A DNA stretch of 64,000 nt from Lutibacter oceani (GTDB lineage Bacteria > Bacteroidota > Bacteroidia > Flavobacteriales > Flavobacteriaceae), in the NCBI RefSeq assembly GCF_003384935.1, contig NZ_QTTQ01000010.1:310001-374000 (forward strand). The letters are read 5' to 3'. The notes beneath the pieces were generated by a model, which had not been told where the DNA came from, did no database searches, and was given only the letters and a program-made list of their open reading frames with translations. Positions 18,726-25,722 of the stretch are shown piece after piece. Position 1 is the first letter of the stretch, and every line of letters starts with the position of its first letter. A program made the translations under genes and the position numbers.

Positions 18726-19583
18726 TTAATCTAATTGTTTTGATGAACGGTGGTACCTCATTATAATATTTGGGTCTGGTAATAAAGTAGTTAATGCTTC
18801 ATCTTTTCCTTCATAATTAAATTGAGATAAAACATAACGGATACATTCTAAACGCGCCACTTTTTTATCGTTTGCTCTTACAATTATCCAAGGGCTATAA
18901 CTAGTATGGGTTTTACTAAACATTTGTTCTTTGTAATGTGTATAACTATCCCATAGCTCCTGCCCCTTTTTATCTACAGGACTAAATTTCCAACGCTTTA
19001 ACGGAGTTTCTAAACGTGCATTAAACCTTGCTAATTGTTCATTTTTTGAAATAGAAAACCAAAACTTTATCAGCACTAGATTATCTTCATATAACATATG
19101 TTCAAACTCTGGAACTTGAACCATAAAATTATTATACTGTGTTTCATTACAAAAACCCATAACTGGCTCAACCACAGCTCGGTTATACCAACTTCTATCA
19201 AAAAATACAATTTCACCTGAATTTGGTAATTCTTTAATGTAGCGCCTAAAATACCATTGTCCTCGTTCTACTTCTGTAGGTTTTGTAAGTGCTACCAAAC
19301 GTGTTGATCGTGGGTTTAAATGTTCTGAAAACCTTCTAATATTTCCTCCTTTTCCTGCAGCATCGCGACCTTCAAAAATAATAGCAACTCTTTTTTTATT
19401 TTTAGAAATCCAACGTTGTAATTTTACTAATTCAATTTGTAATTTTTTTAGTTCATCTTCATAAAATATTCTATTTTTTACTTTATCAATAGAAATATTT
19501 TTTTCGCTGATAATATCTAAAAGTTCTTTATTTGAAGATACTTTTTCAAAATCTTCACGAGTTAACCTTGGAGTTTCTTTCAT
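18726..19583 (-). CDS. ppk2: Polyphosphate kinase 2 family protein (upstream copy)
   Basis: Second PPK2 protein, 285 residues from the chosen ATG at 19583, which lies 2 bases after the stop of the TauE-like gene; an in-frame ATG 30 bases earlier would sit inside that gene. Walker A GRDAAGKGG is at 72-80, FFDRSWYNRAVVEPV follows, then the lid. Having two copies suggests different nucleotide preference (for example NMP against NDP phosphorylation) or a hetero-oligomer; the sequence does not decide. The surprising point is the operon partner: cbb3 oxidase assembly genes. Confidence 0.92.
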   Translation of the reverse strand: MKETPRLTREDFEKVSSNKELLDIISEKNISIDKVKNRIFYEDELKKLQIELVKLQRWISKNKKRVAIIFEGRDAAGKGGNIRRFSEHLNPRSTRLVALTKPTEVERGQWYFRRYIKELPNSGEIVFFDRSWYNRAVVEPVMGFCNETQYNNFMVQVPEFEHMLYEDNLVLIKFWFSISKNEQLARFNARLETPLKRWKFSPVDKKGQELWDSYTHYKEQMFSKTHTSYSPWIIVRANDKKVARLECIRYVLSQFNYEGKDEALTTLLPDPNIIMRYHRSSKQLD

Positions 19584-19585
19584 AT

Positions 19586-20308
19586 TTATTCTACCTTTTC
19601 TATGGTTAAACAATCAGCTGGATTATTTGAAATTTGTAATTTCGCATCCGAAGGAGAGATATACGGTATACCTAAACCTAATCCACGCAATATAAATAAT
19701 AATCCAATTATAACTACAAATACAGGAATAGCTTTTTGAATCTTATTTCGTATTGATAAATTTACAAAATTTCCTAAAAATATAGCTCCTGTCATTAAAG
19801 GAATTGTTCCAATTCCAAATAAGACCATATATAAAGAACCATTAAAAATATTACCTACTGATATTGAACCAAGTAACGCCATATAAACAAGCCCACAAGG
19901 TAAAAACCCATTAAAAAAGCCAATAGAAAAAATTGCTTTATTTGATTTTTTGGTTAAATAAGAACCTAATTTTTGTTTTATTTGACCAATAATTTTATAT
20001 AGTGGTTTTGTAAAATTGTATTTATTAAATATTGAAATAGGTATTAAAACCAAAGCAATCATAACAACCCCCATTAAAATAGATAAACGTTGTTGAAAAC
20101 CTGCTAAATAAAGGCCTTTACCAATTATACCAAAAAGTAAACCAATTAGAGAATAACTAATTATTCTTCCCAAGTGATATAAAAAAGTTTGAAATATTAA
20201 TTTAGATTTAGATGATCTGTCAACTGGTAAAACAAACGCAATTGGCCCACACATTCCAATACAATGAAAGCTTCCTGCCAATCCTAATACTAAAGCCGTC
20301 CATAACAT
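19586..20308 (-). CDS. Sulfite exporter TauE/SafE-family (DsbD-like) membrane protein of the cbb3 cluster
   Basis: Integral membrane protein of 240 residues with about six helices. The signature is near the N-terminus, LGLAGSFHCIGMCGPIAFVLP (split by one variable residue; about 9-28), and a second Gly-Phe-Leu-Pro-Cys-Gly motif (NGFLPCGLVYMALLGS) lies midway; paired Cys motifs of this kind occur in DsbD-like transporters. In Bacteroidota and Proteobacteria this family often sits between ccoH and other cbb3 assembly genes and is linked to copper or redox maturation of the oxidase. The start follows ccoH by one base. Confidence 0.83.
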   Translation of the reverse strand: MLWTALVLGLAGSFHCIGMCGPIAFVLPVDRSSKSKLIFQTFLYHLGRIISYSLIGLLFGIIGKGLYLAGFQQRLSILMGVVMIALVLIPISIFNKYNFTKPLYKIIGQIKQKLGSYLTKKSNKAIFSIGFFNGFLPCGLVYMALLGSISVGNIFNGSLYMVLFGIGTIPLMTGAIFLGNFVNLSIRNKIQKAIPVFVVIIGLLFILRGLGLGIPYISPSDAKLQISNNPADCLTIEKVE

Positions 20309-20309
20309 A

Positions 20310-20762
20310 TTAATACATTAGTTTCTCTTTAAATAAATAAGTATCATCAAAAACACTCCATTCTATCTTCACGTCCCATCTACCTTCAACTAAATTTTCA
20401 TCTTTAATTAAAAATTCATTTGTTACCAATTTTATTGGCTCATTGAAATCTATTTTATCATTAGATAATCTTTTAAACGAAATAGTACCTGTAATATCTG
20501 AAGGATTAAACTCTTTTGGAAACGTTATTAACAACCCCTCGGTTACTTTTTTTACTATAACATTCTCATTTAATGCAATACCTTTATTTTCTTTGTCAAT
20601 TTCTTTTTGGTAATTCAACTCATCTTTATAATACTCTTCCGATACTAAATGATGGTCATACTCAGGTAAAAATGTTACTTTATAAACAAAAGACAATATA
20701 AATACCATAAATGCCACTATTGAAAATATAATTGCTGCTGGCCAAGTTATTTTTAATTTCAT
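20310..20762 (-). CDS. ccoH: FixH/CcoH family cbb3 oxidase assembly protein
   Basis: Membrane-anchored assembly factor of 150 residues. One N-terminal helix (TWPAAIIFSIVAFMVFILSFVY, residues about 5-27 with the flanking Trp-Pro typical of FixH) is followed by the EYDHHLVSEEYYKDELNYQKEID segment typical of Bacteroidota FixH, then a periplasmic beta domain ending GRWDVKIEWSVFDDTYLFKEK. It interacts with the oxidase during assembly in other bacteria. The gene abuts ccoG with no spacer. Confidence 0.88.
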   Translation of the reverse strand: MKLKITWPAAIIFSIVAFMVFILSFVYKVTFLPEYDHHLVSEEYYKDELNYQKEIDKENKGIALNENVIVKKVTEGLLITFPKEFNPSDITGTISFKRLSNDKIDFNEPIKLVTNEFLIKDENLVEGRWDVKIEWSVFDDTYLFKEKLMY

Positions 20763-22178
20763 TTATTTTATTTTTATAGGACCCATAAAATTAGTTTTAG
20801 TTGTTTCAATTAATTTTCCTTTTGAATAAATCCCAATTTCTAATTTTTCTTTGGACGAATTTAGGTCTTTTTTATTAATTTCAATAAATAAAGTACCTCC
20901 TTGTAATGCTTGTTTTGCAATATTTAAGTTCCCACCAACTAAATCTACTGTTCCTTTATGAGAAATTAACTTAATTTCTACATCCTCAATAGCTTCGGTT
21001 GTTTTATTTATTAATTTTACTGTATACACATTTTTTATAGTAGTATCAGTACTTTGAAACGTTTGTCCTGGTAATCTTAAAATTGTAGCTTCCACATCAT
21101 TACGTAAAAATAACATAGTAACTAACACTCCAATTAATATAGTTAAAATAACAGAATATGCTATTAATCGGGCATTAAATTTAAATTTTTCTTTTTTCTC
21201 AATATTGTCTTCTGAAGCATATCTAATTAAACCTCTATCAAATCCAGATTTATCCATTATGTCATCACAAGCATCAATACAAGCTGTACAATTAATACAT
21301 TCTAATTGTGTTCCGTTTCTAATATCAATACCTGTTGGACAAACTTGTACACATTGTTTACAATCAATACAATCTCCATATCCTAATTCATCTCTATTCT
21401 CGTCCTTTCTTAATTTTTTACGCCCGTTTTCACCTTCACCTCTAACAAAATCATACGCAACATTTATTGATTTATTATCTAACAATACACCTTGTAATCT
21501 TCCATAAGGACAAACAATAATACAAACTTGCTCTCTAAACCAAGCAAATACAAAATAGAAAACTCCTGTAAAAACCAATAAATAAACAAGTGTACTTAAA
21601 TGTGCTACAGGACCATCAGTTATATAACCCATTACATTATCTGAACCAATAATATATGCTAAAAAAACATTAGAAATTATAAATGAAATTATAAAGAATA
21701 TAAACCATTTCAATATTCTTTTTCTAATTTTTTCAGCATCCCATTTTTGCTTATCAAGTTTTATTTGCTTTGCCCTATCTCCTTCAATTAAGTATTCTAC
21801 TTTTCTAAAAACCATTTCCATAAAAATAGTTTGTGGACACATCCAGCCACAAAATATTCTTCCAAATACCACTGTAAATAATATTATAAAAACAACACTT
21901 ACCAGCATTGAAATTACTAATAAATGAAAATCCTGAGGCCAAAAAGGAAAACCAAAAATGTGAAATTTTCGTTCTAAAACATTAAAAAGTAGAAACTGGT
22001 TTCCTTTTATTTTTATAAATGGAGCGGCTATTAAAAAAGCAAGTAAAATCCAACTAACTATTGTTCTATAATTATAAAACCTTCCTTTTGGTTTTTTTGG
22101 AAAAATAAAATTCCTTTTTCCACTTTCATCAATTGTAGCAATTGAATCTCTAAATCTTTCTTTGGTTTCTTTTTCCAT
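20763..22178 (-). CDS. ccoG: Cytochrome c oxidase accessory protein CcoG (RdxA/FixG)
   Basis: Polyferredoxin of 471 residues needed for cbb3 maturation; it reduces copper for the CuB centre in studied relatives. Membrane helices come first (about 38-55, 85-110, 160-180, 195-215). They are followed by a cytoplasmic ferredoxin domain with two 4Fe-4S motifs, CIDCKQCVQVCP and CINCTACIDAC. A further helix (about 338-358) and a periplasmic Ig-like FixG C-terminal domain follow. First gene of ccoG-ccoH-tauE-ppk2-ppk2, all spaced by 0-2 bases. Confidence 0.95.
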   Translation of the reverse strand: MEKETKERFRDSIATIDESGKRNFIFPKKPKGRFYNYRTIVSWILLAFLIAAPFIKIKGNQFLLFNVLERKFHIFGFPFWPQDFHLLVISMLVSVVFIILFTVVFGRIFCGWMCPQTIFMEMVFRKVEYLIEGDRAKQIKLDKQKWDAEKIRKRILKWFIFFIISFIISNVFLAYIIGSDNVMGYITDGPVAHLSTLVYLLVFTGVFYFVFAWFREQVCIIVCPYGRLQGVLLDNKSINVAYDFVRGEGENGRKKLRKDENRDELGYGDCIDCKQCVQVCPTGIDIRNGTQLECINCTACIDACDDIMDKSGFDRGLIRYASEDNIEKKEKFKFNARLIAYSVILTILIGVLVTMLFLRNDVEATILRLPGQTFQSTDTTIKNVYTVKLINKTTEAIEDVEIKLISHKGTVDLVGGNLNIAKQALQGGTLFIEINKKDLNSSKEKLEIGIYSKGKLIETTKTNFMGPIKIK

Positions 22179-22211
22179 ATTAAATTGAATAAACTTCTAA
22201 AATTTATATGA

Positions 22212-22219
22212 CAAATTTA
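22212..22219 (-). promoter_or_regulatory. Putative -7 box of the ccoG operon
   Basis: TAAATTTG on the minus strand (22219-22212) matches TAnnTTTG, 34 bases before the ccoG start. No FNR-like TGAT-N4-ATCA site lies upstream, unlike the ccoS and ccoI promoters. A weak half-palindrome (GAAAC-AAAA-GTGAC, 22242-22255) is centred 33 bases from the box. Confidence 0.5.
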
Positions 22220-22351
22220 TTGTTTATTAGTTTAGTTAGACGAAACAAAAGTGACAAAAAAACGGGGAAAAAGAAGTTGATTTAATTTTATTTATTATAA
22301 ACCTACTACTTTGCTCCCCGAATTTACTACTAACTAAAAAAATCAAAAACA

Positions 22352-22371
22352 TATCTCTCAGGAGAGAGATA
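22352..22371. terminator. Hairpin terminator after ccoP
   Basis: Eight-base stem TATCTCTC (22352-22359) with GAGAGATA (22364-22371), loop AGGA, T-rich on both sides. It lies 14 bases past the ccoP stop and separates ccoSNOQP from the ccoG operon. Confidence 0.75.
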
Positions 22372-22385
22372 ATTTTTTAAATATA

Positions 22386-23033
22386 TTATTCAGCTGGCCA
22401 AATAATATCTCCTTCTGCAGCTTTTGGCGTTGCTGGTGCTGTGCCTTGCATAGAAATAATATAGCTCGCTAACAAAATTCTTTCATCTCTACTAATTGTG
22501 CTTTCCCAAGCAATCATACCTTTTCCTGGTCTACCTCCTTTAGAAATAGTGTTGTAAATATTCTTTACTCCACCTCCTAAAACCCAATGATTATCGGTTA
22601 AGTTAGGTCCAATACTTCCTCCTAAATCAACTAAATGACAAGCTGTACAAGTTTTTGAAGCAAATAATTCTTTTCCTTTGGCTATACTTTCCTCATCAGT
22701 TAATGCAACAATATTGCTGTCATCAAATAATTGTGGATTTGCTTCTTTATACGCTTCAATAGCAGCTTTACCTTCTGCTACTTCTGTAGCAAACTCTTCT
22801 TTTTGACTATACTTTTCTGAATTAAAAAACACTTGTGTATAATAAAAAATACTAATTGCTATAGTTATATAGAAACCCGCAAGCCACCAAGGTGGTAACA
22901 CATTATCTAATTCCTTAATGCCATCATAATCGTGATCTAGCATTATATCTTCTTCGGTTCCTAACTCGTGGGCCTTAGTTATGGATTTCATAAACTTTTT
23001 CCAACCTGATATATTTTCTGAATTTTTATTCAT
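22386..23033 (-). CDS. ccoP: cbb3 oxidase subunit CcoP, single-heme form
   Basis: Membrane-bound cytochrome c subunit of 215 residues. The N-terminal CcoP segment HDYDGIKELDNVLPPWW (34-50) is followed by one membrane helix (51-70) and a c-type domain with one heme motif, C129-TA-C132-H133, and axial M173 (GKGMIAWE). Canonical CcoP has two CxxCH motifs and about 300 residues; only one is present here, with no sign of truncation at either end. The start overlaps ccoQ by 8 bases. Confidence 0.9.
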   Translation of the reverse strand: MNKNSENISGWKKFMKSITKAHELGTEEDIMLDHDYDGIKELDNVLPPWWLAGFYITIAISIFYYTQVFFNSEKYSQKEEFATEVAEGKAAIEAYKEANPQLFDDSNIVALTDEESIAKGKELFASKTCTACHLVDLGGSIGPNLTDNHWVLGGGVKNIYNTISKGGRPGKGMIAWESTISRDERILLASYIISMQGTAPATPKAAEGDIIWPAE

Positions 23034-23220
23034 GATTAAATTCTTTGTTATTATCGTTATCTAAAGGTAATTGGCTTACTTCATCTATACTTCTCTTTGG
23101 CAGTTTAAAAACAAATACAATCATTGTTACAAAAACTATAAAGAATAATAGTAAAGAAATTATTGGGTAAATTTCTACCCCATCAATACCTTCTAAATTA
23201 TGTTTAATAAATTTTAACAT
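23026..23220 (-). CDS. ccoQ: CcoQ-like small subunit of cbb3 oxidase
   Basis: Protein of 64 residues with one membrane helix (about 17-39, SLLLFFIVFVTMIVFVF) and a charged tail. Position between ccoNO and ccoP, size and topology match CcoQ, which stabilises the complex; sequence similarity in this family is too low to add support. Confidence 0.82.
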   Translation of the reverse strand: MLKFIKHNLEGIDGVEIYPIISLLLFFIVFVTMIVFVFKLPKRSIDEVSQLPLDNDNNKEFNHE

Positions 23221-23224
23221 ACTA

Positions 23225-25393
23225 TTATTTTAAGGCTGTATTATTAGCTTTTATATCCGTACCTAAACGTTGTAAATAAGCAATTAATGCAACTATTTCT
23301 TTGTTTTGAATATTACTTGAACCATAATTTTTAACAAACTCTGGATCTTGTCTTAAATTACTTTCAATTTCTTTAGCTTGTGCTAATAATTGTTGTTTAG
23401 CACCACTAATTTGCTCAGTTGAATAAGGTACACCCAACGAAACTAATCCTTCCATTTTACTTTCTAAATTAGAAGCATTAATGTCATTTTTAATTAACCA
23501 AGCATAACGAGGCATAATTGAACCCGGTGAAGTTGAACGAGGGTCAAGCATATGATTAAAATGCCAGTTATCGTTATATTTTCCACCAACTCTATGTACA
23601 TCTGGACCCGTTCTACGAGAACCCCATAAAAATGGGAAATCATACACATATTCTCCCGCTTTTGAATACTCACCATAACGCTCAACTTCTGAACGGAACG
23701 GACGGATCATTTGAGAGTGACAGTTATTACAACCTTCTCTAATGTAAATATCTCTTCCTTCTAATTCTAAAGGAGTATATGGTTTTACACTTTCAATAGT
23801 TGGAATATTTGATTTTACTAAAATTAATGGCACAATTTCAACTAAACCACCTATTAATATAGCAACTGTTGTTAATATTGTGAATAAAACAGTTCTTCTT
23901 TCCAACCAGGTGTGCCAACCTTCTCCAGCAATTCTTTGACCGCTGATTTTTTTAAGTGGAGCTGCTTCGGCTAATTCATCTTCAACAGTTGAACCTGCTT
24001 TTGCAGTTTTAATTATATTAATTGCCAATAAAATAAAACCTGTTAAATATAGTGTACCTCCTATTGCACGCATTGCATACATTGGTATAACTTGTGTAAC
24101 AGTTTCTAAGAAATTTCCATATACTAAAGTACCATCTGGGTTAAATTGTTTCCACATAAATGCTTGGGTAAAACCTGCTACGTATAATGGAATTGCATAA
24201 AATAATATACCTAAAGTACCTAACCAAAAATGAGTATTTGCTAATTTTTTAGAATATAATGGCGTTTTCCATAATTTTTCAGCTAACCAGTAAACAATAC
24301 CAGCAATCATAAATCCATTCCAAGCTAAAGCTCCAATATGAACATGACCTACAATCCAATCGGTATAATGCCCAATTGCATTTAAGTTTTTAAACGATAA
24401 CATTGGACCCTCAAAAGTAGCCATACCATAACCTGTAATAGCAACTACAAAGAATTTTAATACTGGGTTTTCACGCACTTTATCCCAAGCTCCACGCAAG
24501 GTTAATAAACCATTAATCATACCACCCCAAGAAGGGAAAATAAGCATCACAGAAAATACTGTACCTAAATTTTGTGCCCATTCAGGTAAAGCAGTATATA
24601 ATAAATGGTGAGGTCCAGCCCAAATGTATAAGAAAATTAATGTCCAGAAGTGAATAATAGAAAGTCTATAAGAATACACTGGTCTATTCGCAACTTTAGG
24701 TACAAAATAATACATGAGTCCTAAAATTGGTGTTGTTAAGAAAAATGCAACTGCGTTATGTCCATACCACCATTGCACTAAAGCATCCTGAACACCTGAA
24801 TATACTGAGTAACTTTTAAAAGCACTCACAGGCATTTCTAAATTATTAAATATGTAAAGTACAGCAATAGTTACTAATGTGGCTATGTAAAACCAAATTG
24901 CAACATAAATATGACGTTGTCTTCGCTTTAAAATTGTACCGATAAGGTTAATTCCAAATACTACCCATATTAAAACAACTGCAATATCAATTGGCCATTC
25001 TAATTCTGCGTATTCTTTAGATGAAGTTAATCCTAAAGGTAAGGTAATTGCAGCCGCAACAATAATTGCCTGCCAACCCCAAAAGTGAATTCTACTTAAA
25101 ACATCGTTAAACATTCTTGCTTTTAACAATCTTTGTGTAGAATAATAAACTCCTAAAAAGATTCCGTTACCTACAAAAGCGAAAATTACGGCATTGGTAT
25201 GTAAAGGACGTAAACGTCCAAAACTTAACCAGGATATCGCATTATCTGCTCCTGCAAATTCTAAAAGCCCTGGGAAAACAAAAAGTAGCGCTACTAAAAG
25301 CCCTACTAACATCCCTACAACTCCCCATAGAATTGTAGCCCAAAGAAACATTTTTACGATTTTATTATCATAATAAAACTGTTCTTTTTCCAT
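23225..25393 (-). CDS. ccoN: Fused cbb3 cytochrome oxidase subunits I and II (CcoNO)
   Basis: Catalytic subunit of the high-affinity oxidase, 722 residues. About residues 1-490 are CcoN, a twelve-helix heme-copper oxidase with conserved histidines (RPLHTNAVIF, QWWYGHNAVAFF, GPHHLLYTALPEW, DWIVGHVHIGALAWNG). About 515-722 are CcoO, a membrane-anchored cytochrome c with C555-NN-C558-H559 and axial M627 (GSIMPRYAWL). The fusion of CcoN and CcoO is characteristic of Bacteroidota. It lies in ccoS-NO-Q-P behind an FNR-like operator, fitting use at low oxygen. Confidence 0.97.
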   Translation of the reverse strand: MEKEQFYYDNKIVKMFLWATILWGVVGMLVGLLVALLFVFPGLLEFAGADNAISWLSFGRLRPLHTNAVIFAFVGNGIFLGVYYSTQRLLKARMFNDVLSRIHFWGWQAIIVAAAITLPLGLTSSKEYAELEWPIDIAVVLIWVVFGINLIGTILKRRQRHIYVAIWFYIATLVTIAVLYIFNNLEMPVSAFKSYSVYSGVQDALVQWWYGHNAVAFFLTTPILGLMYYFVPKVANRPVYSYRLSIIHFWTLIFLYIWAGPHHLLYTALPEWAQNLGTVFSVMLIFPSWGGMINGLLTLRGAWDKVRENPVLKFFVVAITGYGMATFEGPMLSFKNLNAIGHYTDWIVGHVHIGALAWNGFMIAGIVYWLAEKLWKTPLYSKKLANTHFWLGTLGILFYAIPLYVAGFTQAFMWKQFNPDGTLVYGNFLETVTQVIPMYAMRAIGGTLYLTGFILLAINIIKTAKAGSTVEDELAEAAPLKKISGQRIAGEGWHTWLERRTVLFTILTTVAILIGGLVEIVPLILVKSNIPTIESVKPYTPLELEGRDIYIREGCNNCHSQMIRPFRSEVERYGEYSKAGEYVYDFPFLWGSRRTGPDVHRVGGKYNDNWHFNHMLDPRSTSPGSIMPRYAWLIKNDINASNLESKMEGLVSLGVPYSTEQISGAKQQLLAQAKEIESNLRQDPEFVKNYGSSNIQNKEIVALIAYLQRLGTDIKANNTALK

Positions 25394-25424
25394 ACTTGTT
25401 TGATTAATTGTTAATTATTATTAT

Positions 25425-25607
25425 TTATTCCGGTTGATTTTTGATATTCTCTTTAGGCTTAGCAACTAATTCATCATCAAATAACATTCTAACAGACGGA
25501 GTATATGTATCCTCATACTGTCCAGATTTTACTGATTTTATAAATACTATGAAAAAAAACACGGCTACAATAATACTTACGCCTATTGTAATGTAGACTA
25601 CTTCCAT
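25425..25607 (-). CDS. ccoS: cbb3 oxidase assembly protein CcoS
   Basis: Protein of 60 residues with one N-terminal helix (about 5-24) and the CcoS signature VKSGQYEDTYTPSVRMLFDDE, broken at its variable residues, matching the SGQ-D-TPa-RiLFDD pattern of the family. It is needed to insert cofactors into the oxidase in other bacteria. First gene behind the FNR-like operator at 25672-25685; ccoNO follows after 31 bases. Confidence 0.92.
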   Translation of the reverse strand: MEVVYITIGVSIIVAVFFFIVFIKSVKSGQYEDTYTPSVRMLFDDELVAKPKENIKNQPE

Positions 25608-25642
25608 TTTTTAGTTACTAGGTTTTTACTTTTGATTTTTTA

Positions 25643-25650
25643 CAAATTTA
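25643..25650 (-). promoter_or_regulatory. -7 box of the ccoSNOQP operon
   Basis: TAAATTTG on the minus strand (25650-25643) fits TAnnTTTG and lies 35 bases before ccoS. Its centre is 32 bases from the centre of the FNR-like palindrome at 25672-25685. Confidence 0.7.
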
Positions 25651-25671
25651 TATTTTTAATTATAAAAAAAA

Positions 25672-25685
25672 ATGATAATTATCAT
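25672..25685. promoter_or_regulatory. FNR/CRP-type operator upstream of ccoSNOQP
   Basis: Perfect palindrome ATGATAATTATCAT, that is ATGAT-N4-ATCAT, close to the FNR consensus TTGAT-N4-ATCAA. Centred 32 bases upstream of the -7 box centre, about -40 from the expected transcription start, the place used by class II activators. The Fnr-like protein at 28205 is the likely ligand. Confidence 0.78.
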
Positions 25686-25722
25686 GTTTTAAAATTACAC
25701 TTTTTTTTAATTATTGATGAAA

